Shown here one piece after another: positions 1 through 13,200 of a DNA stretch of 64,000 bases. Location of the stretch: assembly GCA_027574665.1 (NCBI GenBank), contig CM050658.1:19790317-19854316 (forward strand), given 5' to 3'. Under the pieces are notes generated by a model. That model searched no databases and had not been told where the DNA came from. It was given only the letters and a program-made list of their open reading frames with translations. Within the stretch, counting starts at the first letter, position 1. Each line of letters begins with the position of its first letter. The DNA comes from Rhynochetos jubatus (taxonomy: Eukaryota > Chordata > Aves > Eurypygiformes > Rhynochetidae). The position numbers and the translations under genes are program-made.

Positions 1-1194
1 TGTATTTCTGAACGTACACCTGCGCATCCATTCATTTTTGAGACAGATAAGCCTGCCCATCCGTAGGAAGCATGTAAAGTATTCAGTCTTGATTTGTGTA
101 TGTTCAGCCTTGGGAAGCCTGGCATGTTAAGTGTATGGATGACACAAGTCTCTCTCAGGGATAAAGGAAAGAAAATATCATTATTTTTTGCTCACAAGGC
201 AAGAGGAATATTGTGCATTTCCTCTGCTCCAGTTGAAGGCGTGTTACCCGAAAGAATTAAGAATTCAGAGACTGTAGCTAGTTACTTATTTTTAGGTGAC
301 AGTGACTGGATGTGTTACCGAGAAACAGCCTGGAACTCCAGCAACCTTTTAGTTCATATTTGGTCCTGACTTTTCTGAGAACAATGTGAACTTTGAGGAA
401 ACAATTCCACAAAGTTAGAGAGTGCTGTGTGAAATAAACAGTTGATCCTAAATTCTACCACCTCAGCTGTACTGCTAAAATGCGAATTGGCCCCCTCAGC
501 TGGAATCATTCCGGTACAGAAGAGTTTGCCTCTTTTGAGGACATGTGTGACACCAGCAGAAATTCTTTCCTCTTGCCAGCACGGAATTGGCGAGTTCTTT
601 GACTGGAGATCCAGCTTCAGGAAACGAGCATGTCCATTTGCGCTTTCCAAGTATGATCCTCAGTGTTCTCGCTCTGCCCTCCCTTATTCTTCAGCGTTGT
701 CTGTGAGATGCTGGCTGTGTTGTCTAGCTGGGTGAGCAGGAACAAACTCCCTTTATTTACAGTTTAGGTAAATTGTGATTCAAGGTTGGTTGGTTGCTGG
801 TGAGAGACAAAAATTTATGTTGGGATGAGCAAAGAAGAGTTATTTGCCCCGGAGAGTAGGTTTAGACTCCCTTCCAACTTCTGACCGCTGTCAGCAGTAT
901 TTAACCTACATGTAATAATGTGGGAATCAACTGTTGCCACGAGCATTGCTCTTTTTCATGTATTATAAATGGCAGCGTGAAGATACTTTTCCTTCTCCTG
1001 TCAGTTCTGTAATTTCTCTGTCTTTGCTTCATGCTGCCTGGAGTAGAACCCAGCTCTTTGGGCCTTATCCCAGGTAAGATTGTCATTCTATGAATTTGTT
1101 CTATAAGGGAGAAACCATGCTGTCCGCAGCTGTCTGCACACACCAAACCATTTCCCTGGAAGCCTCATCTGCTTGTCTTTCCGCCTCCTAACAG
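1..1194 (+). other. DOCK3 intron, left edge of window
   Basis: This stretch precedes the first recognisable DOCK3 exon and ends in a pyrimidine-containing tract and acceptor AG at 1193-1194. The reading frames here contain nothing resembling DOCK3, and I see no repeat or RNA gene. Confidence 0.6.
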
Positions 1195-1290
1195 TTTGCT
1201 GGAGAAGATTGAGCAGGAAACGTGGCGGGAGACTGGAATCTCCTTTGTTACTTCCGTTACTCGTCTCATGGAGCGTCTGCTTGACTACAG
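1195..1290 (+). CDS. DOCK3: DOCK3 exon (DHR-2 start), LLEKIEQETWRE...
   Basis: Acceptor taacag and donor gtacct flank a frame reading LLEKIEQETWRETGISFV and on to MERLLDYR. The first base completes the previous codon; two bases of the last Arg codon are left for the next exon. It marks the entry into the DHR-2 region. Confidence 0.93.
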
Positions 1291-4200
1291 GTACCTGGCA
1301 ACCACGGAAATACAGCCTAAGAAATCTGTAAAACAAGTAGTGCCGAATTTCCTTCCTACAGGGAATATTTTTGTTGTTTATCAAGCTGCATGCTCCTGTG
1401 ATGGCAAGTATTAGGTAAGCAAGCCGAACGCATTGCTGCTGGGTTGTGAGCTAAACTCCGACGTCCTCATCTCTAGAGCCCTGATTCTCATTCGTGTACG
1501 CTTGTTCCTGATAAGAGCAAAGATAAGGACATTTTCTAACTCTTAGTTTTGTGCTAAGGTCTATCCAGGCTGCTAAATGATTAATTCCTTCTGTCACTGA
1601 AACGGTCTCACCTAATTCAGCAAAATAGATGCTAAATGCAAGAATGATCTCAAACGCCTTGAACTGAGAGGTGCTGAACACCCCACCTAGGCATGCAGGG
1701 TTGGGAAACTTCATCTGGGGCAAGTCTGCCTTGTCAGCTGGGGACTCGTGTGCCAGACTCCACCATAAATTAGGCATCCTTCTTTAGTTTTAGGCTGACG
1801 TTGGCAGGACTGCTGTGTCAGTACAGCTGAGCTTTGATTCAGTTACGAGACAATATTTTAACTTCATAGATATCTATATATACACACACACTCGGAGTTG
1901 TTTTTATGGAACGATAGCCAATTTGAAACCATCTAGAACTGCCCCAGATATTTCTATCTTTAGCCTACTGACAAGAGTTCAATTAATCTTTTCTTCTGCA
2001 GCTGCTCATTACAGGTGAAAGCCTGTGACTCGGCTGGGATTTCTGCAGTCCCAAATCCTTTTCTCTGCTTTTTAGTTTGCTCTTTTTGTTACCCATGCCA
2101 GTTTGATCCAATCTCCCGTCTCCTGACAACAGCTGCTGTACAACCACCAGGTACCTGAGACACATCTAAAGGGAATGGAAGGGAGCTGATTTTTTTCCTG
2201 CAGTTTGTTGTCAACACAACTTTGCCCCACAGACACACATTTTCATGGTTAGTTGAGGAACAGATACCAGGTTTTAGTTGGTTTGTTTTTTAATACCCAG
2301 CAGATCTTTTCATTCCCAGAAGAGAGTAGGGAACTGCGTCGGAATTTGGCGAGACACGGACATCTCTTGGAGCCCAGCTGCCAGTGAGTGACACAGTAGT
2401 TACCAGGAGTTTGCTGCGTCACTGCTTGCATAACTTCCTCTTTTTCACAAATGAACGTGGCTCTCTGAAGTCAAGATCAGAAATCGCTGAAGCCTTTAAC
2501 TTTTTGTGCTGCATGAATAGAAATATTTTCTAAAGTACTCCGCAAACTAAAGATGGACTTGGTGATTTAACTTGCCTATGAAGAAGTTAGTAATCTGGTC
2601 TGAATTACTCGGGTTGTATCTCTGAGCATGCATCCACAACACTGTACAGCTGACTTTATGAACGCGAATCCTTTGACTAGGAAACCGCTGAACATTTATC
2701 TGGATCAATAATAATTTTTCACTTTTATAGTAGGTCTTTCGGATGATTTTGGGCCACTATTGTCTGATTTTTGTTCAGATTCTTGTAAGAAATGAAGTAG
2801 TCGTTTTGCGTGCTTGTTCTCGGGTGCAGACGTGTAAGAGGACACTCAGTTCTCGTAGCGGTTAAGCCATAATGTGGAAAGGACATGATTAACTGTTGCT
2901 TGTGATCCCAGGAAACTGGAGGATAAGACCGCTTCAGATTTATTTTAAAAGGGACATTTTTTGCAGATGAATGTTTCAACACTGCTCTACTTTCTTAGGG
3001 ACTGTATGAAAGGAGACGAAACAGAAAACAAGAAAATTGGCTGCACTGTTAACCTGATGGTAAAGATGTTTCCTTTATCTCTTTGTGATACTGCGCACTG
3101 TTGTCGATACCGGGATGGGAAACGTTGGGATAGGAATCTGTGTCAGGCAAGTGTAGCTTCAGAATCTCAGCGCTGGGGTGACAGAACAGAACGACAGGGA
3201 CTGTGAGGATCCCCTGGAGGTCTCTGCCCAACTCTCTGTTTAAAGCAGGGCCAGATGGGTCAGGTTCCTCAGGGCCTTGTCCAGCTGAGTTCTGAGTATC
3301 CCTGTGACAGAGGTTCTACAACCTCTCTGGCCTTTTCTTTCAGCTTTTGACTACCTTCATTTTGGAAAATACCATGACGTGATAAAATTAGTAGGTTAAA
3401 TCAGTGTGAATATGAAAAGAACTATTACTTTTCTTTTACACTAGTACTGTGTTCCCTTTTCAGTACCTTTACACAGATGCTGCTGTCTTGAATGAAGAGT
3501 CTCCAAGAGTAACAACTCTTTTTTTTCTTTCACAGAATTTCTATAAATCCGAAATTAACAAGGAAGAGATGTACATCCGCTACATCCACAAGCTGTGCGA
3601 CATGCACTTGCAGGCTGAGAACTACACAGGTTAGTAAGACACCACATGGGGTCTGCTCGAAATCCTGGTGGAAGTTTTCCACTCCTGCAGTGTTACGTTC
3701 TAACGTCTGATTCATTCTTTTGGGAAAAAAATGGTGTGAATCAGTTACGGCAGTTGGGAAGATGATAAGCTGAGGTGCGGCTCACTCCCTCCACTCAAAT
3801 AACGCACATCTGTGCCCGCACAACTGTCCGACTATTCCATTACACCCTGGATTTTACACTAGTATCCTACGAGGGAGATTGATCAAAAAAAAATCTCAAC
3901 AGTGGAATCAAATTAGAGGAAGGTAAAAATCACGAACCCGCTGTTACATTACCATCTGCCACCTTCCCTTGCTTTGTAGTATTTAGGGAGCACCTGGAAG
4001 GTGTACAGACTCTAATTCTGTGTTGTCCAAGCTCTCTTTACAGCTGCAGGCCCCACATCTAGTTAGATGCCTGAACGTCTGACTGCGCACTTAAATCAAG
4101 GAGCTAGTGAAACCAAACTTGACAGATTTGTACCTAAAAATGAGATTCATAGCAACGAGCTTTGTGCTGCTATTTGAAGTAATTCAATAACTTCATGATG

Positions 4201-7200
4201 ATCATCTAGGGCATCAGAATTCTTTCTCAAACTGTAAATCAGACATTGCAGACTGTTTAAAGAGCAGGTCGAATGACCTTTCAACCTCGCGGCTGTATTT
4301 CTCTGCTGTCGTCGTCATTCAGTGTTCAATCATTGTGTTTCCAACAGAGGCTGCATTTACTTTGCTTTTGTACTGTGAGTTGCTCCAGTGGGAGGACAGA
4401 CCTCTGAGAGAGTTCCTGCATTACCCATCTCAGTCAGAGTGGCAACGTAAGGAAGGTCTGTGCCGTAAGATTATCCATTACTTCAACAAAGGGAAGGTAT
4501 GCCAACTTCTTCTCTCTTCCAGCAGCTTCCTTCCCTTTTCCTGACTTACTTAGGGCTTGCAAGCCTGTCATCTCAGTTCAGTAGTCTGGAAGTAAATTTG
4601 TGTCAAAAGGTTTTATAGCTTGACAAATCGCTTCTCGGCTCTTTGGATGAAAAACCAGAACAGAAAATGGGTGTGGTATTTTGTTCCGCAGGACGTTCGG
4701 AACTAGTTTAGGTAGGCCAACAGGAAAAACCCCAAAACCTTTTTATACCTTTGAACCAAACTCGATCACCTGACAGAGCAGAAAGGTGTATGAGTGCCAG
4801 TTCCTTAGCTTTGGGGGGGCAGGACTGCCTTCTGTAGCTGTCTATGCAAACTGCTGCGTTATGACTCGCTTTAGGACTTGTTTTGTTTCCGCCGTGTACA
4901 AGTAAACGGCAGGCAGTGCACTGTAGGAGTCCCTGTATTGAAAAAAGATCGGTCTTTTCAGTGTCACTGTCATTTTAAAGTGGCTTTCAATTGAAGTGCA
5001 GTTCCAGCCACTGCACAGGAAGAAAATCAATACATTTCAATTTCACGTATTCTGTATGGTTTTCCTACAGTGAATATTTTTTTTTTAAATTACTGCAGAC
5101 ACAGGTGATGTAGTCCCTGTGTCATGGCGTTCTGGGAACATTTCAGAGGTGAACCTTAGGAGTGATATCATCTCTCAGAGTTGTTTCAAATTTTTCCCTT
5201 CTCCAGAAAAATTCCTACAGCTTATCTTGTGGGAAGATACCGTCTGTACGTGTGCCTCGGGGTTGTGTTTGCCTGCGATGGCAATGACAGTGGCGTTCAG
5301 GACAAACGCGATTTGGTTCCTATGGGGTTGCCACTGCAGATAATCCCTTCCTAGCCCTCATAATAGGAAGTTGCCTATGGCAGAGACGTTCCCTACAGAA
5401 CCTGCAAAAGGAGGCCCGATTGCTCTCTGTAGGGAGAAATGGCCTGTTTATGAGGAAGCAATTAATTAAGAAGGGTGTTTTTCCCCAGAATTGTTCTTTT
5501 AGAGTAATACTGCATATGGTTCTCTTTCGTAGTTTAAAAGATGTCCAGTTTTTTTTCAGACTGCGCTTAAAAAACAGAAGTCAGACTTGTGCCAATACGG
5601 CAGTACTGAACTGTCTGACTGGACAGCGATGGTACAGAGACTGTAAGACGAGGGGAGCCTGTGCTCGACAAAAACGGGCAGCCCGTGTATGCACTGAAGA
5701 GGAGTAAAAACTTGACGGGTGTAATTTTGCTGTAAAGCTCCGAGCAGATTACAGACATTAACCTCTCAAGGGTTCTCCCCCCCACGGGATGTTCTTGGAG
5801 TTAGCTGACTTTGTGTTTTAATCCTCCTTTATCATAAATGGTAGCTGAAGGACTAAATAATCCACTTAAGCAGTGTGTGTGTCACTCGGACTCTGGAAGT
5901 GAGAGGTGCTGAGAACCCAAATCCTCGCGCAGCTTTGCAGCACCCTCTGTTGCTGTGTAACGGGGAACAGCTCGGGCAATGGAAGAAACTTGTTTCTTTC
6001 TGCACCACGCTGAGACGGTCCCTCCTCAGGTCCTGAAGAGTGGAAATTGTTGTGCTGTGGCCTTCAGGTGCATTTCTAGAGTTAAGTTTCTCATGCTGCT
6101 CCTGGCATCTTCCACTAAAGGGGATCAAAGCAGCATGAAAATGATGTAAAAATTCTGCGTTTGTCGATGGGAAAATTTTCTCAGCACAGGAACGGGGGAG
6201 AGCTATGGCCAGGGACTGTCTCGTGAGTGGCACGAAGAGCGTGGAGGCAGGAGCGGTGGCATGGCCCAGGGCAGGCCTGGAGCACTGCCGTGGGGTGCAG
6301 AGTTGAGGAACTCCCATTCAACCCCGTCGGTAGCAGCCCTGTGCTGGGAAGGAACAAGGTGTTGCCAAGCCCTTTTAGCCTTCACCCTTGTCGTGTGCCC
6401 CTTCCGAGTGCTTTCTGCTACGCTGTGAATGGTTTGTGGCTCAGCTGGCAGCGTGTGCAAGTGCACCGCGTTAAATGAAGATTATTTTTTTCCGACGGAT
6501 TTTGTCTGTTAGAACTCATGGGTTTCTAGCTGAAGAAAACTGGGAATGGAACAGTTTGAACCCCACTGATCATGCTTCTGGACAGCAATCGCTCCAAACC
6601 TACACACCCCTTTTCTGTCCAGTTCACTGCTAGATTTTATTAACTAAAAACTGGGGCCAGCTCCCATCACAGCGTGCGTTCTCCTTAGTGCCAGCTAAGT
6701 GCTGCGGGAGACCCAAAGCTGCATTTCCAAGCAGTTCATTTTGAGATCACGTGCTCCATACCCAACGCTGGAACTCATTTCTCTTGTGCACCCTCACATG
6801 AACCGTATTTCCAAAAGAAATGTGCACGCTGGGACGTGAGTAAGTAAGGGCTGCCACTCAGGGGTGTTGGCTGTCTCTGTGCCTCCTGTGTGCAGCCAGT
6901 GGAGCTCAACTGAGGGTTGCTGGTGCCACAGGAGAAAGCTGCAATAAATGTCGTACGGATGTGCTTTTCGAGTGAAGGACGTAACACAGAACATGCAAAC
7001 AGGTCAGATGTCAGCAAACAGAAAGCAGCAATGAGGAAAACAAACAGTGGAGACATTAGGCAAATATTTGAAGGGAGGAAGAATGATGCTTTAGAGGGAA
7101 GTGACACTTGAGTAGCACATGGAATTACATATCAAATTTCTGCAGCATGAAGATGGTACTCATTAACATCACAGATCTTAAAAAGGAGGATCCCAGTGAC

Positions 7201-10200
7201 TCAGATATCCATTCATTCTCTTTTCCTTTCCAATACCTGCAGACTGTTTTCTCTTTAAGAAGTTACCTGTCTCTTGTGTCTCTTTGTTGCTCTCTCTCAT
7301 CGTGTATCTGCAGAATATTCAGCTAGCACAGTGGAGTTTCTCTGTGTGGAAATGTAACAAAGAGAAAGCCTGAGTTAGGGTGACAGGAATAGGATCAGGG
7401 TACATGTAGAAGGTCTGGTATAAAGAGAAAGAAGATGTGGTTACACGTTGTTAATTTAATTCACATCAGAAAAGGAGCATGAGAAGGTTACAACTTTAGG
7501 ATCACCTCAAGAGAAGACAGCCTGCTAGCCTTCTGCTTCTCTCCTGGAGACAGATTAGAGAATTAGAATCATAGAATGGCTTGGGTTGGAAGGGACCTTA
7601 AAGTTCCAACCCCCTGCCATGGGCAGGGACACCCTCCACCAGACCAGGTTGCTCCAAGCCTCATCCAGCCTGGCCTTGGACACTGCCAGGGATGGGGCAT
7701 CCACAGCTTCTCTGGGCAACCTGTCCCAGTGCCTCACCACCCTCTCCAGGAAGAATTTTTTCCTGATGTCCAATCCAAATCTCCCCACTTTCAATTTAAA
7801 CCCGTTACCCCTTGTCCTGTCACTACAGGCCCTTGCAAAAAGTCCCCCCCAGCCTCCTTGTAGGCCCCCTTCAGGCACTGGAAGGTGCTATAAGGTCTCC
7901 CTGAAGCCTTCTCTCCTCCAGGCTGAACTAGCCCAATTCTCCTTGCCCTTTCTCCATAGCAGAGGTGCTCCAGCCCTCGGAGCATCTTCACAGTCTCCTC
8001 TGAAGTCATTCCAATTGGTCTATATCCTTCTTACGTTGAGGGCTGCACAGCTGGATGCAGTACTGCAGGTGGGGTCTCAAATTATGTAGGCTTTAGCTGC
8101 ATTTGGAAGGGAGACTCTGCTCACACTGAGTGACAAAAGCCATTTATTCCTGGCCAGATGTTTTAGAAGAGACTTTTCCATTCTTTTGAGTCAATCTAGA
8201 TCAGCTAAAGACTGAAAGTCTAGGTATAGTATTTCTGTAAAGAATGTTGAAACCTACTAAAAAATGCAAGGAGGTTTGTAAATATAAACACGTAACTTGT
8301 TCATGTTGCTGATTCCAGTTCAGTGTATCAGTTTGTATGTTACGGACTTTGACAACCCCCAGCAAAACTCCTTTTAATTTGAGATCACAAAAACCTGAGT
8401 AATGTCCTGAGAGGTCAAGTAACTGGTCTTTCAGTTCATTTCCTATTCTATTTAGCTAAATAAATCTCAGGCTTCCCCGTCATTCCAAACTACTAATACT
8501 GTCAGAATATCCAAATAGATTCTGAAAGAATCCTTTATTTAGCTATTTCTTATGTAAGGCTGTGGGGTTTTTTTTAATAAAGTGAGGCTAAAGAGATGTA
8601 ACGTTGTTATTTTTGCCTTTTTAGTTCTTACAACTATCCCTTCTTTTAATAAAAAAGTTCTCAGACTTGGCAGTTTTGCTACTCAGAGAAAGCTTTGCCG
8701 GTATTAAGGATGAGAGAACAGCGGACGTGTGTGTGTAAAGGGCAGCATTGTGAAGTACCTAATACACCAAATCAGCAGTGCAGAGGCTCACTTTTTAAAG
8801 TGAAAGTACACGTAACCAGAAAAACTCTTTCCATACTAAGTGCTAATGTTTTACATATTTACCATTGCCAAGAATTTACAATATTGCTGTTAGTATTCTT
8901 AAAACTTAAGGTGATAGTCTAACTCACATCTTAATTTTGTTCTCACTGCAACGGGTCCCAGTTAAACCAACTGGCAAGTCAGCCCAGTAAAGCGTAAAAG
9001 GCAGTGCAATACAGGTTCAACTGAGCCCTTGTTGTTCTAGGTCCTTTACTTAAGTACGGTAAGAAACAGTCATTCCCCCCAGAGGCTTCCAGTCTGTGCA
9101 GGGAAAGGGTGATGAGAGAGGAGATTTCGGGTCCAGGGTGTAAAAGCAAAGTGAGGGAAGAGGGTAGTCCTTCTCTCAGTGTGGGTGCGCCCCAGCTCAC
9201 TCCCTTCCTGCCCTACCTCTGAGGGTGACCAGTACGGGGGCTAGAAAAGACGCGTTGTATGCAGACTGTAAGTTGAAGGAATGGGTTTTGCTTTCAGTTC
9301 TGACCATGGATATTCATCCAGTGCAATATGCAGGTCAGTTCTGAGGATGATTTCCCTCTGTAGGTGTTTCCCTTCACTTGGCAGTTTCGTGCTTGCAGTC
9401 GGAAGTAGCAGCCCTGGGAAGGGGAGCACTTTGCCAGGGAGCTAAGCCCTAGCTCTCTATTGGAGGGGGTTTCAGTGCAGAAAGCAAAGGAGATACTGGG
9501 GCTGGGTTGAAGGGGTGTCTGACAAGAAGGAAAATTGTTAGTTGTATTATCTTTCTCCAAATAAATTCTCAGTCCATGAGTGAACTGTCAGTAGCAAGCA
9601 GGTATGTGTGTAATTTCAACGGAACACGTGTCACTGTTACCATCCTGAAGAAGGACTTAATCTGATATTTAATGGAAACTGTTTCATCACACTGCATTTT
9701 CACATCTAATCCCTGGCTTTTTGTACCAAATGCATTCCCAAAATGAAGTTTCCGTGTTCCTCTCAGCTGAGCTGGCAGTAACATTCTGTTTGCTGTGAGT
9801 GGGATTTGCTTTGGTTTCACAGAGCTGGGAGTTTGGAATCCCGCTGTGCAGAGAACTGGCCATGCAGTACGAAAGTCTCTATGATTATCAGAGCCTCAGC
9901 TGGATTCGGGTAAGTGGCAGCAGTTCCTCTCCTTGCAGAGAGGAACCACTCTCATGTCATTCCCCAGGCAATTTCACCCTCCTGTCAGAACACTCTGAAT
10001 TTAAAAAATAACCATATTCCCTACACAGCTCCATGCATTTACGGTGCCTCCTTCGCCGCGGATTCCTTTCGGTGACTTTGTGGGTCCATTGAAGTAATTC
10101 CTAAGTCTGCCAGCAGTAAGCTCCCACGAGTATGTGGAGACAGCGCACAGAGAGGAGCTGGGCTAGCTATTGCATATTTATGTCGTTTTGCATAAAACCT

Positions 10201-13200
10201 CTCTGTTTTTAATGTATATATATTGATATTTCATTGTCATTCCAAAAATATCCAGGACAGCTTGTGCCTCAGCTGGCGTAAGAGGAACGAGAAAGAATAG
10301 AGAGGCAAATGTTTATGGTGTTCTTGTCCGTTTACGAGAACCTGGCCCTCTGGTAAAAGCCAACGTGATGAAATGAGGGCACATTTGCAGCATCGTGCTT
10401 TAAGCAGAAAAAGTCAAAGTTCTGACTGTTGTTTGAAAGCTTTATGAATGTGAAGATAGTTCTGCTGCTGTTGTCCCTGGGGTAGCATCCATACGTCCAA
10501 CTTCTGAGATTTATGCTGCGTGGAAGTATTCTTACACACAGCGGTTTAAATTCCCTTTCAAAGTCAAATTTGTTCTCATCTGAGATACCTGTGTAACCGG
10601 GTCCCGTGAACTGCACTTCTGAAGGACCTGTCTTCATCAGAGGGGCCCCAAAGAGAGTGCGGGTGACCCCCCTGGTTGTGCTCTTGTGGGTTGCAGACTT
10701 CTGAAAGAGAGCAGTGAGGAAATTTTGCCTGGTGTACAGGAAATACCATATCGGTGAAGTGATCATGAATGATAAGCAAACAAACTTAGTAAAGGCTTAG
10801 TCAGGTCATGCACCAAGACCACCTTTCCTAAACCATCAGTAAATTAGCTTTCTTGCTGCCTCTTTATGGTTTGGATTTAACCCGCTGGCAGGTGAAGAGC
10901 ATCTCAGCTGATCAGCGTAACCCTTTCACCTCGTCCTTTCACTCCCCTGTTTTCCCTTCAAGTTACCTAAACCTGTGTTGACCTGAACTGATTTGAATTT
11001 CTCCCCACCTGAAAGAGTTTCTCCCTCTGCCATTCACGCCTTTCAGCGCATTCCTTTGGTCTCCCTGCAATTGCTCTGGGACCCTCTGCAGTTTACAAAA
11101 GGAGTAAGCGTGTGTGGGAGCTGAGGACAAAACCTTGATGCAGTGTTCCAAGTCAGAGCTGCTGCTAGGGTTCCCGGCAGTGGAAGCAATGATGTCGGAC
11201 TGATCCGTCTCGAGAAAGCTGGCTTTTTGCTACAGTGAAACTCCTGTGAGCCTTTCAGCTGAGACTCGCTTTGGCAAGGGGTCTTGAAATCCCACTCTTG
11301 ATATAAGTGCTAGCCCAGTGCCACAAAACTTGTGATTGGAACTAGAGGAAAAGTCCCTTTCCTTTTTCCAGACCCCTTTTTTCTAACATATTGAACCCGC
11401 TGGTGCACGGAGCTGTAGAAGACTTAATTTTGTTTCAGCCTTTTTCCTCAACTCAGTGAAGGCAAACCCAGTTGAACTGATATCATTTTCCAGACAGTGG
11501 TATAGCGTGTGAGCTGTAGGAGAGAATAGGACACAGTGAGCCAGGCAGCAGATCTTCATCTCAGCTTTGCCATTAATTCTGCAATGCAAAGAAAATGATA
11601 TGCAAGACCTGTTTGATTTCAGATGATACAGTGCAGAAAATTTTCATGTGTCATCTCCAAAAATGTGAAGTGAGTCTGGTGATACTATAGTCTGTTCCAC
11701 CAGGTAGACTGCTTAATTATCATTTTTATCTTTAAAAAAAATCTGTCTTTTCGTAAAAAAAAAAAAAATATGCTGGGGGCAAGGGAGTAATGTGGTATTT
11801 TACTGTGTCTTGAGATGCTGATGTTTTAAGTGCAGCTTTAAGGGTTTGACAGCACCTGTCTTTTTCCTCCACAGAAAATGGAAGCTACCTATTATGATAA
11901 TATCATGGAACAGCAGCGCTTAGAACCCGAGTTTTTCAGAGTTGGTTTTTATGGTCGGAAATTCCCATTTTTCCTGCGGGTAAGCCAGGCTTATACAAAA
12001 TATGACAAGGTGGCCGGGCTCAGAGTAGCAGTTAAGGCTTTGCATTTTTGTTGTGGAGCTAGGCCTGCCGTTCAGCGTGGTTTGTACGCCCGCACAAGGA
12101 GACTCGGCTTTCTGGCTGAACTGAAGGATGTGGTCCACTGGGAATGTTCTTGGGAACAGAGATCAGGAATTTGACTCATGCCTATGTGTATTTTTGTCGA
12201 TCTGCAGATGCAGCACAAATTGCCTCTATATTAAGCAAAATGCTGTATTGCAGCAGTGTTGGGTCATTACTCAGCTAATTTTCATCATCTCAAATTATCA
12301 GGCTTTAAAAAGTCTCACATGACACAGTGATTCTGATACCAGACTGATGACTCTCTTATACTCCTCTCTCTCCAACAAAGAGCCTAGTAGCTCCTCTGGA
12401 CACGTCCTCACTTTGAGCTTATTGTCTGCTGGTGTCTGCGGTACATTTAAAAAGTGAAATTATCTTCTGTTCCTAATGAGAAATCAAACTTAGAATGGAT
12501 GTTTGTTCATACGATGTCGAGCTGCTAGTTGAAAGCAAGGAAGGAATATAATCTGACAACTGCTGTAAGAGCCGCCTGAAAATTGATGGTAGGTGCCACC
12601 TAGCGTGACAGGAGAGGCTAACTGGAAGTGTGCTTTCAAGGACGGGAGGTGCGCGTTCTGTGTTCTCCTTAAAGAAATGGCTCGACAAGAGATGGCACCA
12701 CTTGAGTTACACAGTAAGAAGCTACAAAAAGCCAAACTGTACCATTTCTAAATTGCCCTCTGATTACAAGGTGTTCTGGGGGGTTTTAACTAGGATTTCA
12801 ACAGTGGGGTTTACTTACAGTCTGTTAAGGCGGGTGGGGAAGTAAAGGCAAGCTGGAGTTAATCAGGCTGCAAATACCGGCGGATAAAGGGCGGCTTCGT
12901 GTTACTCAAAGGTGAAGTTGAGCAGTGCCATAATGTAGCAGCCTGAGTCGGTGTGTAGAACACGTGCGGAGGAATCCAAGGAAAGGACAAGCGTTGCAGC
13001 ATGAGGCACCAGCTACCTTCTCAGGAAGATGGACGGAGAAGACCGACAACTTCTTTTCTTCGTACCTCACAACAGATGTTTCAGAGAATGGATGACAGCA
13101 GGTCATCACGGCACATAAGCGTTCCTACATTTGAAGGACTGTCAGTGAACCGAGCTTATCTTACTGCCTTACGGATCCTGCGCGGCCGACGCGCGTGTCA

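Noticed and set aside
1..1194. An additional upstream DOCK3 exon
   Set aside because: None of the frames reads like DOCK3 upstream of LLEKIEQ, and no phase-compatible acceptor/donor pair encloses coding-like sequence.
7576..8089. Open frames of 95-167 codons around 7.6-8.1 kb as genes
   Set aside because: They lie entirely within the CR1 element and are antisense to it.
10332..10766. 144-codon minus-strand frame in a DOCK3 intron as a retrogene
   Set aside because: No protein family recognised, no poly(A) tail or flanking repeats seen.
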